Assembly (NCBI GenBank): GCA_905178155.1
Contig: CAJINV010000004.1
Coordinates: 7,034,358-7,098,357 of the forward strand
Source: Amoebophrya sp. A120
Lineage: Eukaryota > Sar > Dinophyceae > Syndiniales > Amoebophryaceae
Direction: 5' to 3'
DNA: 64,000 nucleotides
The position numbers and the translations under genes were made by a program. Below, one piece after another: positions 47,101-49,688 of this stretch. Numbering within the stretch: the first letter of the stretch is position 1; each line of letters opens with the position of its first letter. Below the pieces are notes generated by a model. It did not search any database, had not been told where the DNA came from, and saw nothing but the letters and a program-made list of their open reading frames with translations.

Positions 47101-48287
47101 AGCTCGGGGGGACCTGTAATATTCCTGCTGGGTCCACCTCTGGCTCTGGGGTCCGACGACCCACTGCTGGAAGAAAATTGTCGGTACATGGTAGTATCAC
47201 CGGCGCGCCCCCGGCGGAACGCGTATTGTCCCTCCGGGTGCCGGGCAATTCCCTGCGAAGGTTGTTGTACGGCCGTGGCCTCCGACGAAGCATCTGCGGC
47301 ACGACCTGGGGCTTGCGGGACGAAGACCCGTCCGCGGGCAGTGGAAAACGTGCTTGCTTGTTCTCTATCAAGAACTCCCGTCTCGTCGTCCTGCTGTAGA
47401 GGTTCAGAGGGTACTTCTTGTACGAGCAGCACAGGATGAGGAGCAGCTTCGCTCTCATCTTCAGCGCGTGCTGCTGCAGCTGCAGGCGAAAAAACTACAG
47501 GGACATTTGTTCCCTCTGCGGCTGCGGATGGCTGCTGCACGTCCTGAACGGCGTGGGCTTCGGGAAGGTCATGCAGTATGGAAGCGTCAGGTTTGAAATC
47601 GTCAAAGTTGAAATGATTTGTAATGCATAAAATGCATGACCCGCGGCACGTGTGTTGCAGAGCAGGTAAGTGAGGCAGATTGTAAGCCTGTTTGGGGCTA
47701 CAGCTCGAGCTGCTAAAGTAGCATGAGAAAATCGCTTTTTTTTACCTAAACAGCATGACAAACTAGATTTAGGGACCACCGAAATTTGTCATGCGCCACT
47801 TGGAAACTGGGTTCCAACTGGCATCCATTTTATGCATGACAAATTATTTCAACTTTGTCGATTTCAACTCTGACACATCCATATGCAGGAGCTGCGAAGT
47901 AGAGGACTCTGCCTCAGGCATATGAAGAATCCCCAAGGAGGATGAAGATGAAGATGCACCTTGTTGCCCTCCCGCCTGACTTTGTGGTCCACTGGCGGCT
48001 GCTGCAGCATCTTGATCTTCTTCCACTCCGTTTCTTTCTGCCACGATTTCTGCATCACCAGCGTTCCCTTCACGAAGATGACCCCCGAGACTGGATCGGA
48101 TTCCTGAAACCCCTCTGATGTAATTGCAAGGAGCTCCTCCTGTCAGGAATGAACTCAATACTAAATCGTGTTGAAATAGTATCGTCTGAGCAGCATGGTG
48201 AAGCGATGCTGCAAGAATGAGCAGAACCCAGGAGGTCGTCGATGTGGAGGCTGTTCTGCACCTGCAAGATGAAACATTCGACCGCAT
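10752..48287 (-). CDS. Giant multi-exon gene, about 8,500 codons, function unknown
   Basis: More than 50 exons join in one minus-strand reading from about 48287 to a TAA at 10752. About 48 junctions are introners whose excision at the flanking repeat keeps frame. The rest are GT-AG introns (45571-45718, 45063-45348, about 44427-44611, 42869-42912, 40763-40936, 39503-39718, 24100-24195). Long tracts are low complexity (Ser, Gln, Pro, Ala, Glu). Between them lie ordered stretches, for example near residues WELAFRIFMYKHRMG, PVLERLLVRGILHVPG, WNFMATDSADERWSRPIWD and LVHYKTQFLLHRSAADR. I recognise no domain. A hydrophobic stretch around 42.8-43.0 kb could span a membrane. The first exon is uncertain: ATG 48287 gives a hydrophobic N-terminus, while another frame from an acceptor near 48143 (EELLAITSEGFQESDP) also looks coding. 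Phase problems sit at about 42.73, 26.83, 22.83 and 17.2 kb, so two or more adjacent genes remain possible. Confidence 0.6.
11185..11327. mobile_element. Introner, family A, textbook copy
   Basis: 143 bp between perfect 7-bp repeats ACCAGTT. Ends ATGAACTGCAAAAGTATCG and CGATACTTTTGCACAGGAT. In the sense strand a GT-AG choice would shift frame and hit stops; removal at the repeat gives SSGTGQVEQLSQ in frame. This is the clearest case for repeat-guided excision. Confidence 0.9.
11328..11971 (-). CDS. Giant gene, exon
   Basis: About 214 codons. It opens with an ordered part (EKLVTTRDLAFGEIDFVDST, then an ERRRKVDDLRNHFEERLG helix) and becomes Pro/Gly/Gln rich. Both ends are set by introners with matching repeats. 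No known domain. Confidence 0.72.
11972..12224. mobile_element. Introner, family B
   Basis: 253 bp with CTGGGTCTGGAAG and CTTTCCAGACCCAGACA-type ends, repeat TCCA. Excision joins WVAVLE to KLVTTRD in frame. Six or more TTTGTCATGC-like boxes inside on both strands. Confidence 0.82.
12225..15097 (-). CDS. Giant gene, largest exon block
   Basis: About 2.87 kb, interrupted only by the in-frame introner at 12429-12597. The N-terminal two thirds is Arg/Ser/Glu/Pro-rich low complexity with a run of acidic residues near 14.9 kb. The last third is ordered and helical (for example ILRDDSRRTRNIESNYQASI and YQFLAELVYMMELQDFRDAM). No recognised domain. Confidence 0.75.
12429..12597. mobile_element. Introner, family I, open in frame
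   Basis: 169 bp plus a 5-bp repeat AACCG make 174 bases, or 58 codons, without a stop in the sense frame. Exon can therefore read straight through it. Excision gives KRHLRFKRALNGYQ. Ends ATATCCACAGGAAATTTCCC and CGGGAAAC...GCAT match the family I copies at 26437 and 46225. Confidence 0.75.
15098..15311. mobile_element. Introner, family D
   Basis: 214 bp. Ends GTGCACAACTCCCCCTCCCC and GGGGGGGAGCTGTGCAC form a strong GC-rich hairpin, repeat CTTGCT. Excision joins SERLEQ to DWPFEKRT in frame. Confidence 0.87.
15382..15659. mobile_element. Introner, family E
   Basis: 278 bp. Ends ATCCTGAGTAAAACCGT and ACGTTTTTACTCAGGATA, repeat GTCCTT. Excision joins CWFLRKD to MVVQLRTG in frame. Other copies are at 21404 and 27881. 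Confidence 0.87.
15770..16043. mobile_element. Introner, family B
   Basis: 274 bp, 7-bp repeat AACGCAA. Ends GTGTCTGGGTCTGCAAG and CTTCCAGACCCAGACA. Excision joins TSQIAF to LGKQPTAG in frame. Confidence 0.85.
16125..16386. mobile_element. Introner, family B
   Basis: 262 bp, imperfect repeat (ACGCC against AAGCC). It lies 81 bp from the family B copy at 15770 and the two share much of their length. Excision joins RLKVLA to FVLNYIKLED in frame. Confidence 0.8.
16509..16652. mobile_element. Introner, family A
   Basis: 144 bp, repeat ACCACG. Ends TATCCTGTGCAAAAG and CTTTTGCACAGGAT are nearly perfect inverted copies. Excision joins PARVV to SSKSALKKRKP in frame. Confidence 0.88.
16653..17181 (-). 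CDS. Giant gene, exon
   Basis: About 175 codons, Pro/Thr/Ser rich (DYYIPSSSTSSPAPSTPPGT near its start). Its upstream junction with 17283-19102 is one base out of phase when cut at the repeat, so the true splice point there is unclear. Confidence 0.62.
17182..17282. mobile_element. Introner, family H, off-phase junction
   Basis: 101 bp between TATCC copies with CCCATCCACTTTGTCATGC inside and AAAACATGGATGGG opposite. Simple removal does not keep frame here: the left exon reads PEDIQ and the right needs a shift to give IDYYIPSSS. Similar core at 40065-40200. Confidence 0.6.
17283..19102 (-). CDS. Giant gene, long Gln/Pro/Ala-rich exon
   Basis: About 606 codons. It starts with a basic ordered part (KKVLTDWHRRKSLYYTKTTS) and is then low complexity with many acidic, Gln and Pro residues, including a run of six Gln from a CTG/CAG tract at about 17507-17526. 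No domain recognised. The frame is open across the whole exon. Confidence 0.73.
19103..19258. mobile_element. Introner, family A
   Basis: 156 bp, repeat TCCGA. Ends TATGCAATGCAAAAGTATCG and CGACACTTTTGCACAGCATA. Excision joins RMALGNR to KKVLTDWH in frame. Confidence 0.87.
19259..19947 (-). CDS. Giant gene, exon
   Basis: About 229 codons. A middle Ser/Thr-rich stretch lies between ordered ends (GERVLVWDAKYDPSVW and LVHYKTQFLLHRSAADRTEN). Both junctions are frame-true introners. Confidence 0.72.
19948..20093. mobile_element. Introner, family A
   Basis: 146 bp, repeat TGCGC. Ends TATGCATTGCAAAAGCATCG and CGATTACTTTTGCACTGGATA. Excision joins LVDGLR to KPGERVLVW in frame. Confidence 0.86.
20172..20482. 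mobile_element. Introner, family C
   Basis: 311 bp, repeat AAACG. Ends TATGGAAGTGTCAGGATCGA and TCAATCCTGACACTCCCATA. Excision joins MELAAF to DGNDNSFRY in frame. Family C copies also at 21062, 27053 and 47577. Confidence 0.87.
20541..20842. mobile_element. Introner, family M, single copy
   Basis: 302 bp, repeat CGTGG. Ends TATCGCAAGGAAAAATGACC and GGGCACTTTTCCTTGTAGTA are inverted. Excision joins ENRNPH to AARKFERPLQ in frame. It has the usual GCATGACAAA/TTTGT boxes but end sequences found nowhere else in the window. Confidence 0.8.
21062..21376. mobile_element. Introner, family C
   Basis: About 315 bp, repeat GTGA. Ends TATGGGAGTGTCAGGATTGA and CAAACCTGACGCTTTCATAG. Excision joins RKAVT to DILDFSPDFF in frame. 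Together with 20172, 20541 and 21404 it leaves exons of only about 25 to 215 bases. Confidence 0.82.
21404..21682. mobile_element. Introner, family E
   Basis: 279 bp, repeat CCTTT. Ends TATCCAGTGCAAAAACGTCG and GACGTTTTTACACGGGATA. Excision joins EKKKLRKG to NYRKAVT in frame. Confidence 0.85.
21683..22589 (-). CDS. Giant gene, exon
   Basis: About 300 codons. The N-terminal part is helical and basic (INELELLAEAGRERLKKEER), the middle is Ala/Thr-rich, and the end is ordered (ERFTDFAVPERRFNRLTEYS). The upstream exon must change frame near 22.83 kb to match it. Confidence 0.72.
22590..22790. mobile_element. Introner, family G
   Basis: 201 bp, repeat TATCGT. Ends ACGAAAAAATTGTTTCACTG and CAGTGAAACAGTTTCTTCTG. 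About two thirds of it aligns by eye with the family G copy at 1744. The junction reads TSLTTI to NELELLAE. Confidence 0.85.
22791..24099 (-). CDS. Giant gene, exon
   Basis: About 436 codons. The first half is ordered (SVAPTERRELVWNGEVVSRT, then YLRYVRVFEQNRKFQLNWAF) and the second half is Ser/Gly/Pro rich. Near 22.83 kb a run of six A would need to be five to carry the frame into the next exon. The upstream junction is a GT-AG intron of 96 bases. Confidence 0.73.
24312..24562. mobile_element. Introner, family B variant
   Basis: 251 bp, repeat AACTGT. Ends ATCAAATGCAAAAATGTCTG and CAGACATTTTTACATTTGATA. The inside aligns with the copy at 11972 (shared CCCAAAAGC and CAACACCTAG segments). Excision joins VAMGDS to SVLKVLLQ in frame. 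Confidence 0.86.
24644..24871. mobile_element. Introner, family D
   Basis: 228 bp, repeat TTTCG. Ends GAGCACAACTCCCCCTCCCC and GGGGGAGGGGGAGTTGTGCA. Excision joins FDALFAK to RRHFLADN in frame. Confidence 0.88.
24872..26224 (-). CDS. Giant gene, long exon
   Basis: About 451 codons. Lys/Glu/Gln-rich start, then Ser/Thr-rich, then an ordered helical C-terminal half (TFVKILNHFTDMLNHKLPPV, VDYQGIKPIADLLKETIVSR). No domain recognised. Confidence 0.75.
26225..26376. mobile_element. Introner, family A
   Basis: 152 bp, repeat TAAACT. Ends ATGAAATGCAAAAGCATCGT and ACGATGCTTTTGCACAGGAT. Excision joins ELAQYSL to LRKEFEVER in frame. Confidence 0.87.
26437..26617. mobile_element. Introner, family I
   Basis: 181 bp, 7-bp repeat CGACCAC. 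Contains TTTCCTTTTCCCGCACACA and ATGTGCGGGAAATTTGTG. Excision joins CGKAVV to GNQAESYYG in frame. Confidence 0.8.
26675..26830. mobile_element. Introner, family A, junction one base off
   Basis: 156 bp, repeat CGCAT. Ends TATCCTGTGCAAAAGTATCG and GCTTTTGCACTGCGTA. Removal at the repeat leaves a one-base frame error; cutting one base earlier gives LAFE followed by NAASGTEPS. Splicing offset or an indel are both possible. Confidence 0.75.
27053..27359. mobile_element. Introner, family C
   Basis: 307 bp, repeat ACCGC. Ends TATGGAAGCGTCAGGATTGA and TCAATCCTGACACTTCCATA are near-perfect inverted copies. Excision joins LLANRWR to SDVQQVSAS in frame. Confidence 0.88.
27683..27819. mobile_element. 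Introner, family A
   Basis: 137 bp, repeat AACTGG. Ends TATGCGTTGCAAAATTAT and CGACACTTTTGCAATGCAT. Excision joins MAKLHQF to RTDKKKLKE in frame. Confidence 0.86.
27881..28159. mobile_element. Introner, family E
   Basis: 279 bp, repeat CAGCC. Ends TATCCTGAGTGAAAATGTCC and GGACGTTTTTACATATGATA. Internal order matches the copies at 15382 and 21404. Excision joins VHSKRL to HDCVNVNT in frame. Confidence 0.87.
28663..29417. mobile_element. Long composite introner, family B ends
   Basis: 755 bp, about three times the family B norm, repeat TGCGG. Outer ends GCAAAAATGTCTGGGTCTGG and CCAGACCCAGACATTTTTGC. Inside, GGGCATTTGTCATGC occurs near 29099 and 29276 and two stretches (about 28735-29040 and 29110-29275) have no match to family B, so later insertions or duplications are likely. 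Excision of the whole block still joins IAAQAA to REAANPYNE in frame. Confidence 0.8.
29480..29701. mobile_element. Introner, family D
   Basis: 222 bp, repeat AGCTC. Ends GTGCACAACTCCCCCTCCCC and GGGGGAGGGGGAGTTGAGCA. Excision joins APAAGAP to PRNRTPFQP in frame. Confidence 0.88.
29702..30284 (-). CDS. Giant gene, exon
   Basis: About 194 codons. It starts with a long acidic stretch (Glu/Asp/Arg) and becomes Ser/Pro/Ala rich. It has the same low-complexity style as its neighbours and is bounded by frame-true introners. Confidence 0.7.
30285..30437. mobile_element. Introner, family A
   Basis: 153 bp, repeat ATCCC. Ends TATGCAGTGCAAAAGTATCG and CGATACTTTTGCACAGGATA. Excision joins EDEEGI to EHQHGSGH in frame. 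Confidence 0.88.
30525..30674. mobile_element. Introner, family A
   Basis: 150 bp, repeat TGTTC. Ends TATGAATTGCAAAAGCACCG and CGATACTTTTGCACAGGATA. Excision joins NSSANN to PSSNDEPD in frame. Confidence 0.88.
30734..30896. mobile_element. Introner, family A
   Basis: 163 bp, eroded repeat (TTCCG against TGCCG). Ends TATGCTGTGCAAAAGGTACC and CGATACTTTTCCAATTCATA. Excision joins DYEIGI to APEEQQFD in frame. Three family A copies fall within 620 bp here. Confidence 0.82.
30897..32787 (-). CDS. Giant gene, second largest exon
   Basis: About 630 codons open. A short ordered start (QLQINEPNVEVDSETGQVEF) is followed by long Ser/Pro/Gln/Glu/Ala-rich sequence with a run of Pro near 32.05 kb. No domain recognised. 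Confidence 0.75.
32788..33052. mobile_element. Introner, family B
   Basis: 265 bp, repeat TGGTC. Ends TATCAACTGCGCAAATGTCT and CAGACATTTTTGCATTTGATA. Excision joins SGGLDQ to PALQLQIN in frame. Confidence 0.87.
33053..34079 (-). CDS. Giant gene, exon
   Basis: About 342 codons, mostly ordered: RIPFRVQGDTIAKAEVKNVL, YPLYRFRHQSGFAFEFVENA, then a Ser/Thr/Gly linker and EVDNICLWDGGVSNYDEKQR. More complex than most exons, but I cannot assign a family. Confidence 0.76.
34080..34837. mobile_element. Large introner, family L, with telomere-like motif
   Basis: 758 bp flanked by perfect 10-bp repeats TTGTGCTTCG (34070-34079 and 34838-34847). Ends GGTGTGAATCACCTCCCCAC and GGGGAGGTGATTCACACTCC are inverted. 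Both flanks are packed with GGGGAGGTG-like units. The centre carries a poly-A run and CCCTAAAC-type repeats (34638-34661). It lacks the TTTGTNATGC boxes except one TGCATGACAGA. Excision joins AMAKHK to IESTTTGEV in frame. Confidence 0.85.
34638..34661. repeat. Telomere-like CCCTAAA units
   Basis: Two imperfect CCCTAAACCC units separated by CGAA inside the large family L insert. CCCTAAA is the plant and dinoflagellate type telomere repeat, but two units alone are weak evidence for a telomeric origin. Confidence 0.6.
35339..35507. mobile_element. Introner, family F
   Basis: 169 bp, repeat CTGAA. Ends AAAAGTGTTAACGTTACCGG and CCGTTAACGTTGTAACACTT. Excision joins YPPAFS to GVSDHALLH in frame. 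Its twin is at 41677-41837. Confidence 0.86.
35582..35738. mobile_element. Introner, family A
   Basis: 157 bp, repeat ATCAAG. Ends TATGCATGGCAAAAGTATCG and CGATACTTTTGCACAGGAT. Excision joins EENRLI to DYSNTPDR in frame. Confidence 0.87.
35739..36500 (-). CDS. Giant gene, exon with poly-Asp run
   Basis: About 254 codons. Helical start (HFEQYQLAKMQALKMQILER), ordered middle (KKFAQFKDLQWIDEIVSGVP) and a run of nine Asp encoded by an ATC/GAT triplet tract at about 35838-35866, which is likely to vary in length between strains. Confidence 0.74.
36501..36647. mobile_element. Introner, family A
   Basis: 147 bp, repeat CCTCG. Ends TATCCTGTGCAAAAGTATCG and CGATGCTTTTACATTGCATA. Excision joins LELLAEE to DVRNFPAEK in frame. 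Confidence 0.87.
36718..37038. mobile_element. Introner, family K, single copy
   Basis: 321 bp, repeat AAGTG. Ends TATCAAAATGAAAAATCCCC and GGGGATTTTTCACTTTGATA. Excision joins KMEHL to DRTFEDLELE in frame. TTTGTNATGC-like boxes are present. Confidence 0.83.
37039..37716 (-). CDS. Giant gene, exon
   Basis: About 226 codons, largely ordered (YVIYSNTAGTLLFERESDFR, VFEVWVRSTHLTPYVKQTLV, AAQYLFACGGMRYAQWNKME). No family assigned. Confidence 0.75.
37717..37867. mobile_element. Introner, family A
   Basis: 151 bp, repeat TGTGG. Ends TATGGATTGCAAAAGTATCG and CGATACTTCTGCAATGCATA. Excision joins AIAFQTH to NKEVFARTT in frame. Confidence 0.87.
37868..39502 (-). CDS. Giant gene, long basic exon
   Basis: About 545 codons. 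Helical start (RVYQDETMNWVVGLLEGRQA), then a long Lys/Arg/Ser/Ala/Gln-rich stretch with basic clusters (KSKKARRRKTGIVNKKK, RPRKRSSS) and a helical end (EFLKHEHALTILANRIASMR). The basic clusters resemble nuclear localisation signals, but that is weak evidence. The upstream border is a GT-AG intron, 39503-39718. Confidence 0.75.
39812..40028. mobile_element. Introner, family D
   Basis: 217 bp, repeat ACTGG. Ends GAGTGCACAACTCCCCCTCC and GGGGGAGTTGTGCACTCTGATA. Excision joins GGPCAS to RRLARRDEV in frame. It lies 36 bases from the family H copy at 40065. Confidence 0.88.
40065..40200. mobile_element. Introner, family H
   Basis: 136 bp, repeat AACGGA. Ends TATTCCCTGAAAATCATACC and CAATTTTCAGGGAAT. 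Excision joins LPPSSV to VLNHGGPC in frame. Confidence 0.83.
40289..40440. mobile_element. Introner, family A variant
   Basis: 152 bp, repeat CAGCC. Ends TATGCAACATTGCAAAAGTAC and AATACTTTTGCAATGCATA; the middle differs from other family A copies. Excision joins SSVMAE to TSSGSFWS in frame. Confidence 0.82.
40763..40936. other. GT-AG intron related to family I
   Basis: 174 bases with donor GTGTTATGC and acceptor TTGTACAG, joining MRHSW to GGIETYAAYV in phase 0. It contains TGTATTGCATAA and TTTGTGATGC boxes like family I elements but lacks a clear target repeat. It may be an introner that gained regular splice sites. Confidence 0.65.
40937..41676 (-). CDS. Giant gene, exon
   Basis: About 247 codons. 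Basic helical start (IGRELTKLYQKLLSIPYGRD), Ser/Gly/Pro middle and ordered end (HTVLISNYKKMGFADLTGLL, TILKPFFLAVDESARTDSYW). No family assigned. Confidence 0.75.
41677..41837. mobile_element. Introner, family F
   Basis: 161 bp, 7-bp repeat AATCGCT. Ends AAAAAGTGTTAACGTTAACG and CGCTAACGTTAACACTTTTT. Excision joins KPQQRL to FRTIGRELT in frame. Confidence 0.88.
42150..42314. mobile_element. Introner, family A
   Basis: 165 bp, repeat GCCAG. Ends TATCCTGTGCAAAAGTATCG and CGATGCTTTTGCAATGTATA. Excision joins IAQQLA to NMMQFGNFD in frame. Confidence 0.87.
42315..42868 (-). CDS. Giant gene, exon with a phase break
   Basis: The downstream part is clearly coding (LLHFIKDVANMDSHSFDPEA, LPVDVLQEILLWKVLLYDNK). 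The upstream part reads best in another phase (KHAMEKMFFLDRNTVFWKDE). One extra C in the ACCCCTC run near 42.73 kb would connect them as KDEQTPSAASAQLDD. A gene boundary here, with a new ATG at about 42.78 kb, is the main alternative to a single giant gene. Confidence 0.6.
42913..43958 (-). CDS. Giant gene, exon
   Basis: About 349 codons. Coiled-coil start (LKNLKLQEAAEELRRALALA), long Ser/Ala/Gln/Glu-rich middle and a hydrophobic end (TLYFSYWPVVTFRFPVLERL, LVRGILHVPGLAT) that may enter a membrane. The frame stops at 42894 unless the 44-base GT-AG intron 42869-42912 is removed. Confidence 0.72.
43959..44214. mobile_element. Introner, family B
   Basis: 256 bp, repeat CTCGC. Ends TATCAAATGCAAAGGTGTCT and CCGGACATATTTGCAATCCATA. 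Excision joins EREQAR to LKNLKLQEA in frame. Confidence 0.86.
45063..45348. other. GT-AG intron of the giant gene
   Basis: Donor GGTATTTTGC after DEQ, acceptor AAATAAAG, joining DEQG to SSTPAASGPRT. It carries no introner boxes or terminal repeats. With 45571-45718 it is among the few ordinary introns in this gene. Confidence 0.65.
45776..46038. mobile_element. Introner, family B
   Basis: 263 bp, repeat AATCG. Ends TATCAAATGAAAAAGTGTCT and CAGACACTTTTGCAGTTGATA. Excision joins NYLCSI to TQELMRIPQ in frame. Confidence 0.87.
46225..46450. mobile_element. Introner, family I, with internal duplication
   Basis: 226 bp, short repeat CAGA. The last part is duplicated: CATCATGCACGGGAAA near 46370 and CATCATGTACGGGAAA near 46420, each followed by TTGTATTGCATATCAGAGT. 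Excision joins LEKFYSE to FPVMEDQID in frame. Confidence 0.78.
46451..47576 (-). CDS. Giant gene, long exon
   Basis: About 374 codons, Ser/Pro/Gln/Ala/Glu rich with short ordered parts (TATLAAVDEALSAIDNLGDV). Bounded by family C and family I introners whose removal keeps frame. Confidence 0.74.
47577..47882. mobile_element. Introner, family C
   Basis: 306 bp, repeat ATGCAG. Ends TATGGAAGCGTCAGGTTTGA and CAACTCTGACACATCCATAT. Excision joins TSQLLH to DLPEAHAVQ in frame. First introner of the giant gene. Confidence 0.87.
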
Positions 48288-49688
48288 TCTGGATGGTTTC
48301 TTTGCAGTTCCTAGGAGGAGGAACTTTTACAACACAAGGGTGTTTTGCGCTTGGGTAGCGTTTTTAGCACGATCATGAAACATGTTTAATGCAAGAATTG
48401 TACATGTACGTCGACGAGGTCTTGGAATCAAATGAATGACACCCGACGTCGTGTGCCACATAGATTTGGATTTCCATACCTCAGTCTCCGTGCAGTGACG
48501 TAAAAATATTTATTCGTTAATTTTTCCACGACGTTTGCCTTTACTTTCACGGGAGCACACACACACACACACACATCGCAGCTTCTATCCTTCTAACCAT
48601 ACTACAAGATGCAAAATATGATCATGCACTTTCAATAGCAATCCAAGAGCTTCGATTGGCTACGACTTGAGTCAAGTCTGCAAGATGCTCGTGATCACGT
48701 GACAGAAGAACCTTTACTCGCATACACGAAGACGACCGCAATAGCGCATAAGAGCGATCATCATCTCACCAAAAAAAAAAGGGCAACAAGCGATATCTAC
48801 TTTTACATGTGATGCAAAAATTCAAAAATGATGTTGATGTTCTTGGACACACGACGCACACCCAGACAGACCATCTGACGGTGGGCTGCAAGTAGACCTG
48901 AATAGCTGAGTGGGGTCGTTTGATCTTTTTGCGCAGATGAACAAACAAAGGGTCGTCGAAAAACTTCGCGTATGAACGGTGTGCTGCTGGTGCTGGCCTG
49001 CGATCTTTCATAACGGCAACGGATAGAGAGCTCGACGTTCTCTACTTTTGTCTACTCATGTACGTGTTTTATGCGTATTCAGACGGCTGAACGGCCACAT
49101 GGACCATGATCTTTATCGAAAGAAAACCGCGCTCGCGAATAAAGCCACCAAACGGAACTCAGTCGTGCATATTCAGTACGTGATCTGTTCTTCGCTGTAG
49201 TTGACATCGCACGCTGCACAAGGAAGAACCACGAAAAAGATGACACATGTTCAGGATAGAGCAGACCGCAGTAGGAGTAGTTCTGCAGCAATTGGAATTA
49301 TTCAGCTTCGCCTTCGGAGTTTCGACACGCACGCATCAGGATCTTCTTGATCCTCATTTTCATTCAGCTCTTGCAGCACCATAGCATTCACAAATCACAA
49401 TAGCAGACGAAGATCTCTACTAGCCTAGCACTAGACGTGGGCTAGGTTTAGGTAATAGAGGAACATCGCGGCCGTGGACCGCAGCCCATTTTTCAAACGG
49501 ACATACGACCCCAGAGCCGCCCACGGCAAACGTCACTGAATTACAGGACTGTATTTTCGTTTTTTCTCTTCGAACATCGGCAGTTAACATGAAATTCAAA
49601 TGTCGCGGCGCTCGTTCAAAGGAAAAAGTAATTCTTTTGCTGAGGAGCATGTGCATGCTCTAATTGTTCGTCATACTAGCGGCCAGAG
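48288..49688. other. Intergenic region, likely promoter of the giant gene
   Basis: 1.4 kb between the ATP-grasp-like gene stop and the giant gene start. AT-rich, no introner, only short open frames. Contains a CA microsatellite. It presumably holds the 3' flank of one gene and the promoter of the other; I recognise no core motif. Confidence 0.6.
48556..48575. repeat. CA dinucleotide microsatellite
   Basis: Ten perfect CA units in intergenic DNA about 270 bp upstream of the giant gene start. Likely length-variable. Confidence 0.9.

Noticed and set aside
47844-48287. Firm signal-peptide call for the giant protein
   Set aside because: The hydrophobic stretch depends on an uncertain first exon, and another frame in the same bases looks at least as coding.
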